A stretch of 64,000 nucleotides of DNA from Saccopteryx bilineata (GCF_036850765.1 NC_089493.1:190357140-190421139), one strand, 5' to 3'. Counted from the first letter of the stretch, positions 32,831 through 45,165 are shown. Numbers and translations are program-made. Notes: generated by a model from the sequence alone, not told the origin.

Positions 32831-34591
32831 AGAAAAGAAGAAGTAAAGGTATCACTTTTTGCAGATGATATGATCCTAAACATCGAAAACCCAAAGGACT
32901 CCACAAAAAGATTACTAGAAACAATAAACCAATACAGTAAGGTCGCAGGATACAAAATTAACATACAAAAGTTCATAGCCTTTCTATATGCCAACAATGA
33001 AATATTAGAAAATGAACTCAAAAAAATAATCCCCTTCACGATTGCAACAAAAAAATAAATAAAATACCTAGGAATAAACATAACAAAGAATGTAAAGGAC
33101 CTATATAACGAAAACTACAAAGCATTGTTAAGAGAAATAGAAAAAGACACAATGAGATGGAAAAATATTCCTTGTTCTTAGATAGGAAGAATAAATATAA
33201 TTAAATGGCCATATTACCCAAAGCAATTTATAAATTTAATGCAATTCCCATCAAAATTCCTATGACATTTTTTAAAGAAATGGAACAAAAAATCATCAGA
33301 TTTATATGGAACTATAAAAAACTCTGAACAGCCAAAGCAATCCTAAGGAAAAAGAATGAAGCTGGGGGCATTACAATACCTGACTTTAAACTCTATTATA
33401 GGGCCACGATAATCAAAACAGCATGGTATTGGCAGAAAAATAGACACTCAGACCAATGGAACAGAATAGAAAGCCCAGAAATAAAACCACATATATATGG
33501 TCAAATAATCTTTGATAAAGGGGCCAACAACACACAATGGAGAAAAGAAAGCCTCTTCAACAAATGGTGTTGGGAAAACTGGAAAGCCACATGCAAAAGA
33601 ATGAAACTCGACTACAGCCTGTCCCCGTGTACTAAAATTAACTCAAAATGGATCAAAGACCTAAATATAAGACCTGAAACAATAAAGTACATAGAAGAAG
33701 ACATAGGTACTAAACTCATGGACCTGGGTTTTAAAGAACATTTTATGAACTTGACTCCACAGGCAAGAGAAGTGAAGGCAAAGATAAATGAATGGGACTA
33801 CATCAGAATAAAAAGTTTTTGCTCAGCAAGAGAAACTGACATCAAAATAAACAGACAGCCAACTAAATGGGAAGTGTTATTCTCAAACAACAGCTCAGAT
33901 AAGGGCCTAATATCCAAAATTTACAAAGAACTTATAAAACTCAACAACAAACAAACAAACAATCCAATAAAAAAAATGGGAAGAGGACATGAACAGACAC
34001 TTCCCCCAGGAAGAAATACAAATGGCCAACAGATATATGAAAAGATGCTCATCTTCACTAGTTATTAGAGAAATGCAAATCAAAACTACAATGAGATACC
34101 ACCTCTCCCCTGTTAGATTAGCTATTATCAACAAGACGGGTAATAGCAAATGTTGGAGAGGCTGTGGAGAAAAAGGAACCCTCATCCACTGTTGGTGGGA
34201 CTGTAAAGTAGTACAACCATTATGGAGGAAAGTATGGTGGTTCCTCAAAAAACTGAAAATAGAACTACCTTATGACCCAGCAATCCCTCTACTGGGTATA
34301 TACCCCAAAACCTCAGAAACATGGATACATAAAGACACATGTAGCCCCATGTTCATTGCAGCACTGTTCACAGTGGCCAAGACATGGAAACAACCAAAAA
34401 GCCCTTCAATAGAAGACTGGATAAAGAAAATGTGTCACATATACACTATGGAATACTACTCGGCCATAAGAAATGATGACTTCGGATCATTTACAACAAA
34501 ATGGTGGGATCTTGATAACATAATACGGAGTGAAATAAGTAAATCAGAAAAAAACAAGAACTACATGATTCCATACATTGGTGGAACATAA
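32831..34591 (+). pseudogene. L1 ORF2 fragment (reverse transcriptase to C terminus), broken
   Basis: Begins within the reverse-transcriptase domain just before the catalytic FADD motif (SLFADDM, about 32855). It continues through the ORF2 thumb and C-terminal region to the end at about 34591. The cysteine-rich segment [18 protein letters not shown] (about 34150-34205) is kept, as is [11 protein letters not shown] near 34440. The frame is lost by stops at 33056 (TAA), 33179 (TAG in place of a tryptophan codon) and 33325 (TGA). A +1-type shift lies near 33205, and another near 33980 restores the first frame. Dead on arrival because of truncation; the later lesions are few, in keeping with youth. 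Confidence 0.93.
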
Positions 34592-34872
34592 AAATGAGAC
34601 TAAGAGACATGGACAAGAGTGTGGTGGTTACCAGGGGTGGGGGGAGGGAGGACGTGGGAGGGAAGGAGGGAGAAGGTTAGGGGGAGGGGGAGGGGCACAA
34701 AGAAAACTAGATAGAATGTGACAGAGGACAGTCTAACTTTGGGTGATGGGTATGCAACATAATTGAATGACAAGATAACCTAGACATGTTTTCTTTGAAT
34801 ATATGTACCCTGATTTATTAATGTCACCCCATTAACATTAATAAAAATTAAAAAAAAAGTTGTATAAAAAAA
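32831..34872 (+). mobile_element. Young 5'-truncated L1 with perfect 15-bp TSD
   Basis: About 2.04 kb: the 3' third of ORF2, a G-rich 3' UTR (34630-34700) and an A-rich tail (34845-34872). A perfect 15-bp duplication AGAAATCATTCTCTC lies at 32816-32830 and 34873-34887. The target ATT/AGAAA fits L1 endonuclease preference. ORF1 and the endonuclease domain are lost to 5' truncation. The intact duplication indicates recent insertion. Confidence 0.95.
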
Positions 34873-34887
34873 AGAAATCATTCTCTC

Positions 34888-35535
34888 TTTTTGTTTGTTA
34901 GTTTATTTTGTTCATTAGATTCCAGATATGAGTGAAATCACATAGGACTTGTCTTTCTCTGACTGGCTTATTCCACTTAGCATAATAATCTCTAGATCCA
35001 TCTATGCTGTCACAAAAGGTACAATTTCTTGATTTTTTTTTTTTATTCTTTCTTATGGCCAAGTAATTTTCCATGGTATATATTTACCACAACTTTTTAG
35101 CCACTCTTACTGAAGAGCACTTGGATAGCTTCCGTATCTTGGCTATTGTAAATAATGCTGTAATGACACAGGGGTGCATATATTCTTTCAAATTAGTGTT
35201 TTGGGTTTCTTAGGATATGTACCCAGAAATAGAATCACTGGGTCATAAGGCAGTTCCTTTTTAAATTTTTTGAGGACCCCATACTGTTTTCTATAGCAGC
35301 CAATATGCTGCTACGGAGTGCACCAATATGCATTCCCATGAGGGCTCTCTTTTCTCCATATCCCCACCAAAACTTACTGTTTGTTGATTTATTGATGATA
35401 GCCATTTTGACAGGTGTGAGGTGATATCTCATTGTGGTTTTAAATTGCATTTCTCTGATGAATAGTGACAAGCATTTTTCATATGTCTACTAGCCATCTG
35501 TATGTCCTCTTTGGAGAAGTATCTATAAAACTTGG
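34888..35535 (-). mobile_element. Older L1, ORF2 end and 3' UTR
   Basis: Minus-strand L1. Complement text includes 'gtgaaatcacataggacttg', 'tggccaagtaattttccatg', 'atatgtacccagaaatagaa' and 'gtgaggtgatatctcattgt'. A 78-codon remnant of ORF2 (35235-35471) reads [23 protein letters not shown], a conserved L1 stretch. Confidence 0.88.
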
Positions 35536-35589
35536 TGTTTTCCCATCCAATTTTTCTTCACCCTCATCCCTCTCTCCCTGGGGGATCTA

Positions 35590-35960
35590 ATCCCAATGTT
35601 TCAAGTAATCCCATGTATTGATGAATCCTAAATTTCCTTTATCATCTCAGTCCATTCTCTTAATTTCTAGATCTACTAAATTATGATTTACTGGTCATCT
35701 TTTGCTAGATGTCCCATAAGGTTCTTGAACTCAATATTTATAGAGTAAGTAACCTCCTCCTACATGTTCCTACCAACACATTTAAATCTTCCGGTAGCAT
35801 TCATCACACACTATTTACAGCTAGTTATTTGTGTTTCTCTTTCTCTCCTTAAATTGTTAGCAGAGATTATGTTTTTGTTATGTATTGTTATTTTTCTAAC
35901 ACCTAGCACAGCTCTTGACATTAAAAAGCTTCTTAATAAATATGTTGAATTAAATTGAAT
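35590..35960 (+). mobile_element. L2 LINE 3' fragment
   Basis: Ends with 'cacctagcacagctcttgac' and 'aataaatatgttgaattaa', the typical L2 3' end. The upstream part is diverged. Confidence 0.7.
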
Positions 35961-37209
35961 CCCACATATAAGGGGCTCTATCAGAGGCAGGAGAGATAAA
36001 TAGTATAAGTTAAGAGCAATCACACCGAACAGAAACTAGTAGTCCTTCTCTCTGAAAGGATCAATTGGGAAGCAGACCCAGTCTGGGGCACTGACTGACT
36101 TTCCATCTCTGGCCAATTTGAAGGATATACCTGGGGAAAAGGAAGAATGGAAAATTAAGTGGAAAGAATGGAAGGGGGCCAAATTTCTGAGCTTCTAAAT
36201 GTTAAACATTGCCTCTTAGAATTGTGTCCAAATTAACCACTCCTATTGCTCCTGTCTGTGATGAATGTGCTTATATCAAATTCACTATATATTGCTTTTT
36301 GAAGTATTCTTGAGTCATTTTGTGTGAAGATGTTTCATCTTACCAATCATATTATAAACTCCAACTAGACATAACAAAACCCATTTTCTCAGCAGCTTTG
36401 GGAAACTTTAGGAGCGAGGACCATGTCTCTTTATCAGACTAAGTGCATCCCAACAATAGGGATCATGACTCTATTTTATTCCAAGTGAAAGGTGTTATAT
36501 AAAAATATTAACTATTTATACAAGGAGTAGAGGTGCAGGACTGGCTTGCGGTATAGAGCCCACATCTGGTCATAAGCCTCATTTTCACTGCACTTTCCCG
36601 ACCTATACTACAACCATCTTCCAACCATACAGAGGAGCTGGGCTCTTTCACCGTGGCAAGGCAACATTAACCTTGCCTAAAGTTTGTTTGCCAAAAAATC
36701 TTGGCCCAGCAGCTCTGGACGCAGACTCCCTGGCAGAGTGTGTTGGTCTGACCTTGGGGAAAGTTGTCAGCATGCTCTGCCATCATTCCAACTGGTTGGG
36801 TGGAGCTATCATCAACAGGGAACTTGAAGAACAGGCCAGGCAGGTATGGAGGCCTCTTCCCACAACCCAAATATTAGAAAGTCTTTTCAATCATCTTGTC
36901 TGGTACCCAGGTCTGGTTCCTCTCAGAGAAGGGGCTGGGATGGCTCAGCCCTCTCAATTCCAAGACCCAACGTAACAAAGAGTGTGAAGTAATTAGGCCT
37001 GCCTGAAAAGACTATTGTTACAAAGAACAGTCCAAGTCCCCAGCAACCTCACTGAACTCACTTCCTGTTCCAATAAAGTTTAATAAAAATTTCCAAACTG
37101 GAGATGCAGGGCCAAAAAGGCTTCAAATAAAGAGTTTAAAATGTTGTTTAATAAATTGAAACAATCATGGGGTATCATTATTTGCCCAAATTGAAATTTT
37201 TTAAAAACT
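35961..37209. other. Unique DNA, no gene seen
   Basis: A 100-codon plus-strand ORF (36673-36975) overlaps a minus-strand one and has no recognisable domain. No confident repeat. Confidence 0.35.
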
Positions 37210-37790
37210 GTTAAGATACAGTATTGGCAAAAGTGCAAATAATAGCAATCCTCAATATACTCTTGGAAGAAGTTTAAATCGGGACAGCATTTTAAGAGGG
37301 CACTTTAGAAATCTGAAAATTTACTGTGACCATGCCTTCCAACTCAACAGTTCCAGTTCTAGTTATCTGTCCTTGAGAATTACATTAGCACGTGCACAAA
37401 GATACACACTAAAGGATGCTCAATTCAGCATTGCTTAAAGTCAAAAAGTTCTGAGCAATCTAAATTCCTGTTAATAAAAGTAAGGAAGTTATTCTGAATA
37501 CCCACATTATGAAATATTGTACCACAACTCAAAAGAATAAAGAAGCCCTTTGTATTATGATAATCTCTTAGATATATTGTTAATGACAGAATTCATTATG
37601 AGATAATATGGATAATCAAGTTTATGCAAAAAATTAAACCTGGAACTCTATTATGTCTATGTATAAAACACACTTCAACCAGGCAGCACATCAAACTATT
37701 TATAGTAGTTAATGCTGAGACTCTAAGAAAGTGGAAAAAAAAGAACGATAAAGAGAGTTTAAATTGAATTCTACACTTTTTTTTGAAAAT
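37210..37790 (+). mobile_element. Ancient L1 3' fragment (L1M type)
   Basis: Plus-strand L1M-like text: 'aacagttccagttctagtta', 'agatacacactaaaggatgc', 'tcaattcagcattgcttaaa', 'ttatgaaatattgtaccaca'. Confidence 0.7.
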
Positions 37791-38243
37791 GTAATGAAAG
37801 GAAACAACATTAAGAACATTCCTATTCCTATGTGATATTCTTGAAGAGATTGGAGTTCAGGTCTTCCTCAGAAGCAGTGTTTTTCAATTCTGGCTATATG
37901 GTAGAATAACTGGGGAAACAGAAAAAAAACTTTTTTTTTTTGTCTATATTAATGTTCTATAGAAATCAAAGTCTGAGGCAAAGATGAAAATACTTGACAT
38001 TTTACTTTGGGTGGTACAAGTGTCAGACAATGATGGTGAAGAGATAAGTAGGCAAGAATAATGCAGAGTAATGTTATACAGTCCTACTTTGATGGGCAGC
38101 ACCTCACAAAAAGTACTGAGGAGGCAGAGCAGTTGCTCAACAGGACTTCTCCAGATGTGTAAGGAGCAGCCCCATGTTGGAACAGTCCACAGAAGAGGGA
38201 AGGGGTGAGGGCGTAGATCTGGAGCTATCTACCCAGTTCCCTC
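37791..38243. other. Unique DNA, no gene seen
   Basis: No recognised feature apart from A and T runs at 37920-37941. Confidence 0.35.
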
Positions 38244-38259
38244 CTATCTCCCATTTTTC

Positions 38260-38648
38260 TTTCTATTTTTTTTTAATATATATTTTTTGTATTTTTCTGA
38301 AGTTGGAAACGGGGAGGCAGTCAGACAGACTCCTGAATGCGCCCGACCGAGATCCACCCGGCATGCCCACCAGGGGGCGATGCTCTGCCCATCCGGGGCA
38401 TCGCTCTGTTGCAACCAGAGCCATTCTAGCACCTGAGGCAGAGGCCACAGAGCCATCCTCAGTGCCCAGGCTAACTTTGCTCCAATGGAGCCTTGGCTGT
38501 GGGAGGGGAAGGGAGAGACAGAGAGGAAGGAGAGAGGGAGGAGTGAAGAAGCAGATGGGCACTTCTCCTATGTGTCCCGGCCGGGAATCGAACCCGGGAC
38601 CCCTGCACGCCAGGCTGACGCTCTACCACTGAGCCAACCGGCCAGGGC
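38260..38648 (-). mobile_element. Full-length Ves-type long SINE
   Basis: Minus-strand copy with its tail near 38260-38290 and head ending at 38648. TSD CTATCTCCCATTTTTC lies at 38244-38259 and 38649-38664, 15-17 bp depending on end assignment. Confidence 0.94.
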
Positions 38649-38664
38649 CTATCTCCCATTTTTC

Positions 38665-39256
38665 ATTAGTCATGTTTTGCCTAATGGTGAACTGCTTCCT
38701 GAGCATTATCTAGAAATTCTGCTACTCTCAAAAAATCAGATCCCATTCCCTGAGGTGTGACATTTAATCTGAATCAACATAAAAAGAAAGGTGACTTGGA
38801 ATAGCTAGAGCTCAGCAAATAGGTCATAAGATTCCTGCTTCTTGGGGTTTTTTATTGAGCTCCAGCCAACTCAGAGGGGTGGGCATTGAACAGGTGGTGG
38901 TGGTATTCAGCAAGGGTCTAGCAAAGACAGAATCAGTGGAACTTGGTCAGAGAGGCAAGAACCTTCAGACACATGGAAGAGATCAAGGAAAGCTAACAAA
39001 GTGCACAGAGCTTATGTCACCTGTAATTGTGACCCTACCTCACTACCTAACAGTTTAATCAGAATGTCTGTGAACTTGAATTATTTTAAAGGATCCTTAG
39101 ATTAAATGAGCATTCATCCAGCCTTCAGAACCACTACCCTAAAGCATTCATCAAAACAAATAGCTTGGAGCAAATTTCACATCATGGTACCCTATTTTTC
39201 TCCCTTTCAATTAAAAAATGGCAAAGCTACCTGGAAGAACATCTTAGAAAGCCATT
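38665..39256. other. Unique DNA, no gene seen
   Basis: No recognised repeat or gene. Confidence 0.35.
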
Positions 39257-39264
39257 GGCTAGAA

Positions 39265-39562
39265 CAGTGGTCCCCAACCTGTTTTGGGCCACGGACCTGT
39301 TTAATGTCAGAAAATATTTTCAAAGACCGGCCTTTAGGGTGGGACGGATAAATGTATCACGTGACCAAGACAAGCATCAAGGGTGAGTCTTAGACAGATG
39401 TAACAGAGGGAATCTGGTCATTTTTTAAAAAATAAAACATCGTTCAGACTTAAATATAAATAAAACGAAAATAATGTAAGTTATTTATTCTTTCTCTGCG
39501 GACCGGTACCAAATGGCCCACAGACCGGTACCGGTCCGCGGCCCGGGGGTTGGGGACCACTG
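39265..39562. mobile_element. Non-autonomous hAT element with perfect 8-bp TSD
   Basis: 298 bp. Terminal inverted repeats CAGTGGTCCCCAACC match perfectly over 15 bp and loosely over about 30 bp. The 8-bp duplication GGCTAGAA is perfect at 39257-39264 and 39563-39570. The right end holds a dense cluster of CGGACCGGTACC-type short palindromes (39500-39540). Distinct family from 3165-3495 and 5831-7369. Confidence 0.95.
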
Positions 39563-39570
39563 GGCTAGAA

Positions 39571-41730
39571 GATGCAAACACTTCATGACCTTGACTACCT
39601 GTAAAACAAAATGTTCATGGAAATTCTTTATAAAACACAATGAAATTTTCCATTAGGTTACATTTAAACAGCAATTTTGCAAGGGCTAGAAAGAAACAGC
39701 AGTTTCCTCAGTTAGACTAAATAGGTTTTATTTGAAAAGAAATAATCAGTTCACTGCCTTGGCTTTAGAGGGCACATCCTTCCTCAAGACAAATAATGTC
39801 ACGTTTTATTTATACCACATAAATTGTGCTCTAACCATGTGTATCCAGATGAAACCAAAACATGAATAAAGTGATTTCTTGAGCTTTTCCTAAATATATT
39901 TTCTGGTACAAACCTTCAGTTTTTACATTTCTACTCAATCTATTGCATGCTGGTTTACTGATGAATAATGAGCAAAAGCTTCTCTGGAAAAAAGTTAAAT
40001 ATTGCAGTCAAATACAGGTTTCTCCGATGGCCCTTTGTTAGTTCAGCAAGTAGAGTAAAAATTACAAGTGATGATGAACTTGGAGCCTACCAAGAAAAAG
40101 ATTTAGAAGCAGTGTATGGAGAGAAATATCACCTGGGTATATCCCTTCTCCTAGCTGGTGACAGTTTCCTCATCCACAAATGATTGGTAATCCTTGGTAA
40201 TGTCTTCAGTTCTTTCAACTCTGAGATTTTACATTTCTAAATTCTTAGATAATTTCCCATCTGCACCTGTTAATATACACACTTCTGCCCACAAAGTTTC
40301 CAAAGACTTAGTGGTCAAGAAAAATTACCTCAAAATAAAATAACCAAAATGCCTACACAAAACAGGCTTGCATACTGGGTGCATTATATGCTGGAAAACA
40401 ATGTTGAAAGATGTGAAACTCTCCTGTGGGAACTTACAATCCATTCTCTATTATCAGCAGAGATAGAGGAAAAAGTGATAACAACAACAGAACCCAGATG
40501 TTGAGAAAGTGTATACCAAGTAAGTTTTTTTAGGGTATATATTATGGTTTGGGGATTGTGAAGATTATATTTGTTGATAATGATGATGAGTTAAATATGG
40601 ATGACTTTTTTAAAATGACAAATAATAATGAGGACCCAATTCTTTATATGTAAAGCATGTCTTTCTGTCTCTGTCTATACATATCATTCAAAACAAGCTG
40701 TTGAGCTCTGCAGCTCACACTCAGAGTGCTAGGCAGTCTTTCTTCAGAATGCACCTCTGGGGACCATGCATTCCCACGCTTCTTATCTCACATCCTCATA
40801 GGACCCCTGCTTCTCCTTTTTAGTAATTAAAAAAATTACTTGTAAAAAGTTATGTAATGATTTCCAATGGGTTGTGAGAATCATGGAAATGAAGACAGAG
40901 GTGTTAATTACCTCTGATTTTTCAAATAGCACAGTGCCTAGTACATAATAAACACCCATAAATGGACAATGGGTGTTTTTGTGAATAAATCAATAAACAG
41001 ATACCTACTTCCAGAAGATTTAAGGTGATTAACCATAAATTATATGCTGAGCATTTAAAGAAGGACATTGGATCAAGAATCATGTAACAGTGGAGAGAAA
41101 AAATATAATTCAACCAGAACCCTTGCCTTAAGCTACATAGCACTATTAAAACAGAAAATTGGAACTCAGGGATTTCAGGCTATAAAGGCATAAAAAGTAA
41201 ACATTGTTATGAGCATATTAAAAAAGCATACTGTTCCCTGCCTACAGAGAAGAACATGAAATCAGAACTCATTTTATAGGTATCCTGAGGAATAATGACC
41301 AACATAATGGAAACATCTTCACTCACTTCCCGTGAACTCGGAAGGCACCACCAGTCACTTGGATATTGACAGCTCGTCTGCCATGACACTTATTTTTTCT
41401 TGGTGAGCTGTGTTTGGTGAGCCTTTCTTTAGCTTGTTTGAGGTTCTGTTCAATACAAATTGTTCTGATCCACAGCTTTTGGGTTGGGACAGTTCTCAAA
41501 GTGAAATCAACTAAGAGTTGTTCTGATATAGCAACAGGAGAGGGAAGAGAGAGACCTTTAAAGCTTTTGTGTCAAGGCGGGGGAAATTATCATTTTTCTC
41601 AGCACATCGTGGAAAACAAAATGTCCACCTTCAACTGTCTTACAAATGGCAATAACTATGATGAAGTTCATCTATAATTGGTATCACTCAAATGCTCAAG
41701 AGCACTAATGTCAAGATCTTCATTCAGAAT
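39571..41730. other. Unique DNA, possible MIR-like fragments
   Basis: No supported gene. Short ORFs have no family motifs. Confidence 0.35.
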
Positions 41731-41936
41731 ATTTTTTAAGATTTTATTTATTGATTTTAGAGGGGGCGGGAGATAGAGAGAGAGAGAGAGAGATAGAGAG
41801 AGAGAGAATAAGTAGTGGGAAGCATCAACTTGTAGTATGTGCCTTGATCTTGACCAGGCAAGCCCAGGGTTTCGAACCAGTGACCTCAGCGTTCCAGGTC
41901 AACGTTTTATCCACTACGCAACCACAGGTCTAGCTC
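41731..41936 (-). mobile_element. Short tRNA-derived SINE (older Ves-type class)
   Basis: Minus-strand copy: tail 'ttttaagattttatttattg' then a GA repeat (41770-41808), 'gcatcaacttgtagtatgtg' and a tRNA-like head ending 'caaccacaggtctagct'. More diverged than the 42555 and 56393 copies. No clean TSD seen. Confidence 0.85.
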
Positions 41937-42059
41937 AGAGTAGGCTAAACATCTGTGAATAAAACAGAACTCTGCTCTGATGAATTATTTAATAATGAAT
42001 GGAAGCAAAATATGTCTCTGTTTTAGCACAGTGACTAGTGGCACACAGGAAAACCTCAT

Positions 42060-42265
42060 TATTTTTACTATATATGTGATTTTGTTTAATTCTCTCAGTA
42101 ATCATGGGACTTGAAGATTATTAATTTATATCCTACAGATAAAGAAGGTCAAAGATATATAGATTAAGCAAATTGTCCAGGGTCATAGAACCAGTGAATA
42201 GTACATAGGAACCTAAGCCCAACTATCTCAGACTACAAGTTTCAGGCCCTTATCACTACAATATT
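42060..42265 (-). mobile_element. MIR SINE
   Basis: MIR-like text: 'tttgtttaattctctcagta', 'tatcctacagataaagaagg', 'gcaaattgtccagggtcata'. Diverged. Confidence 0.6.
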
Positions 42266-42554
42266 ACTGCTTCAAAAAATACAAAGTCTACTGCTTTTGA
42301 AATACCATGGTAACTGGCATGAATAACTTGGAAGATGAAAAATACTGCCCATGGCTATGAAATACAATTAACCCTTTAACAAATGACTAATTTCTCAAGC
42401 ATATTTTGTAGCACTAGAAACAATGGAAGCTTCTGGTGATGTGTGCCATGCTTAAACTTGTAGCAGTTTACCAATATGTATCAGTAAAAATGATATTTGT
42501 TGCAAGTAACATAAGTGCCAACTGAAAAAGTCCTTAATAATAAGGATAAGTATT

Positions 42555-42792
42555 TTTTTAAATAAATGTATTTTAACTGCTTTTCTTTTTTTTTAATTTT
42601 TAATTTTATTTTATTTATTCATTTTAGAGAGGAGAGAGAATGGGTGAGAGAGAGACAGAGAGAGATAAGGAGGGAGGAGCTGGAAGCATCAACTCCCATA
42701 TGTGCCTTGACCAGGCAAGCCCAGGGTTTTGAACCGGCGACCTCAGCATTTCCAGGTCGACGCTTTATCCACTGCGCCACCACAGGTCAGGC
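42555..42792 (-). mobile_element. Short tRNA-derived SINE with 16-bp TSD
   Basis: Minus-strand copy with head ending 'gccaccacaggtcaggc'. A perfect 16-bp TSD AATAAGGATAAGTATT lies at 42539-42554 and 42793-42808. Confidence 0.94.
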
Positions 42793-42954
42793 AATAAGGA
42801 TAAGTATTATCTCATAAAACAAGACACCTGGTGATAGGTAACTACAGAGTTAGGGTTTCAGTTAATTCAGCATTTCAGCAATAACATCAAGATAAGGGCC
42901 CTGCCCTCTTCACCATGGTTGACAATATGCCTCTTTGAGTGATAAAATAACACA

Positions 42955-43105
42955 GGTTGCATGCCTATTATGTTCTAGACAGTTCTAAATATTTTATAAG
43001 CATTTTAACTTAGTGGGTTCTCTCAACACTTCTATAAGATAACTATCATTATACTGTGATGTAGATAGAGACGCTTCATGGACATAAGATAGCTGCATCA
43101 GGGCC
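42955..43105 (-). mobile_element. MIR SINE fragment
   Basis: 'gcctattatgttctagacag', 'ataagcattttaacttagtg', 'cttctataagataactatca' fit a reversed MIR core. Confidence 0.55.
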
Positions 43106-43904
43106 AAATATCAAAGTGGACAAAAGAACAACCAGTAATAAAAAAGGGGGTGTTGTCTTTCATGTACCTCTTCTTCTCGGAAGCCACTGAGCCGAATTTC
43201 TTTCTCTAAGCATCTATGCTCATACGAACTGCCAGCCGGAGGAATGGAAATTAGCACAATTATCTTAAATAAACCATAACTCACACAAGCCCCTCCAGAG
43301 TGGAGGCCTCCCACTTCTTCAAGCTCATGACCACAAAGCGAAGTAACTCATGAGCAAAAGCTGGGCTCTAGCTATAAAGAGAACATTCTTCGACATCCTC
43401 AAGGTGGGTGGGTCTTTAGGAAAAGCAAGGTGAACAGGCCGGAGATTTCTAAAGGATTTGCTAATTTCTTCGATAGAGATTAGGAGTGTCCGATTTGAGC
43501 TAGGAAGCGCTAAGCACTTGGTAGAAGCACTAAGGCCAGGAACTGAGTTGAAACAAACAAAAAAGAATTGGGTCTTGTGGAAGACAAAACCAAGGTCTGA
43601 GTTTCTTAAGCACAGCATGACTTAAATACCACGTGAGATTTACAGACATGAGGAAAGAAGCCTCCATGTGATTGTAAAGAGTGCTGCAAAGCAGGGAACA
43701 TTCCTAGTGGGCTACATCATACTGGATTAGGTAGAATTTACTGTATAACCTTTGCCACCATGCCTCCAGAGATGGCTGAACTCATTCAAGCCTCATGAAG
43801 GTGCACGTGCACTTTTGTGTAGCAGCTAAAAATGTGTGTGTCTACAGATGTAGGGAGTGTCTGTGTGTGTGTACAGAGAGGTCCCCAAACGACAGATGCC
43901 TTAC
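43106..43904. other. Unique DNA, no gene seen
   Basis: A 97-codon minus-strand ORF (43325-43618) has no recognised domain. No confident repeat. Confidence 0.35.
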
Positions 43905-44278
43905 TGTTATAGGTGGGATTGTATCCCCTCAATATCTATATGTTCAGGCCCTAACCTCTACGAACTCAGAACATGATATATCTGAAGATAGGCCTTTTAA
44001 GAGAAAATTAAGGTAAATTTAGATCATATAAGTGGACCCCAATCCAATAGTCCTTATGAGAAAAGGCGACAGGGACACAGAAACACAAACTGAGAAAAGA
44101 ATGTGTGAAGAAAAGGGAGAAAACATCCATGTTCAAACCAAGGAGAGAAACCACAGAATGAAATAAACTCTGATAACTCTGATCTCAGACTAGCCTCCAG
44201 AACTATGAGAAAATAGTTTTGTTGTTTAAGTCATCCTGTCTTGTAGTATTTGTTATGGCAGCCCTAGTAAACTAACAG
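43905..44278 (+). mobile_element. MLT1/MST-type MaLR LTR
   Basis: Plus-strand LTR: 'ttataggtgggattgtatcc', 'tatgttcaggccctaacctc', 'ccaatagtccttatgagaaa', 'gcctccagaactatgagaaa', 'tatggcagccctagtaaact'. Opposite orientation to the LTRs at 16087, 55238 and 61283. Confidence 0.86.
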
Positions 44279-44812
44279 ACTTACCAATTTGTACAAGATA
44301 AGAGCATATATGAAATGCTTCAAGTATGACAAGTTGGCTTTTCACAAATGGCTGGCTCTTCTTTAATTCCTTCCCGCTAAATGTATTGCAGAATGACAGA
44401 TCTTGTGGTTGAGCAATACTCTATTGACCAATTTAGCTATCTCAACTGAATCAGATAAACTCTGTAGCCAATTGGGTGTGTTGTGCAAAAATTAAACATT
44501 TAGATAGCCCTAAAATGTGACCCAGACAACGGCTTTCCTCCCAAACTCTGGCTCCGGAATCATGAAAGTATTTATGATATGTTTGTATATCACAAACATA
44601 GATATATAACTTACCTCCTCTTCTCCAAAAGAAATTAGACGATTTCATAAACAGGTTGATAGGTGAGGTGGAAAGTAGTTTATGCTAATTATCTTGCAGA
44701 GAACATTTTATAACTTGCCTTTAGCCTTTTTTATCCTCACTCAAATTTTTCCCTTAGATTTGACAACTTTGGGAGTCTTCTCTCTTCTCCTTTCTCAACA
44801 GCATTCACTCTA
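44279..44812. other. Unique DNA, no gene seen
   Basis: No recognised repeat or gene. Confidence 0.35.
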
Positions 44813-44827
44813 AAAACTCAACCCTTA

Positions 44828-45150
44828 AGAAGCGCCCATTTGCTTCTCCACCCCCACCTCCTCCTTCCTCTCTGTCTCTCTCTTCCCCTCCTGCAGCCAA
44901 GGCTCCATTGGAGCAAAGATGGCCCGGGCGCTGGGGATGGTTCCTTGGCCTCTGCCCCAGGCGCTAGAGTGGCTCTGGTCCGGGCAGAGCGACGCCCCGG
45001 AGGGGCAGAGCATCGCCCCCTGGTGGGCAGAGCATCGCCCCTGGTGGGCGTGCCGGGTGGATCCCGGTTGGACACATGCGGGAGTCTGCCTGACTGTCTC
45101 TCCCCATTTCCAGCTTCAGAAAAAATAAAAAGCAAAGGAAAAAAAAAAAC
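44828..45150 (+). mobile_element. 5'-truncated Ves-type long SINE with 15-bp TSD
   Basis: Starts at 'agaagcgcccatttgc', just after where the tRNA-like head would end, and continues through the full body to an A-rich tail. A perfect 15-bp TSD AAAACTCAACCCTTA lies at 44813-44827 and 45151-45165. The truncation therefore happened at insertion, not by later deletion. It lacks boxes A and B and cannot be transcribed by Pol III on its own. Confidence 0.94.
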
Positions 45151-45165
45151 AAAACTCAACCCTTA

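Noticed and set aside
33601..34591. Possible functional reverse-transcriptase gene
   Set aside because: It is the truncated 3' part of L1 ORF2 with stops and frameshifts and lacks ORF1, the endonuclease and most of the polymerase domain.
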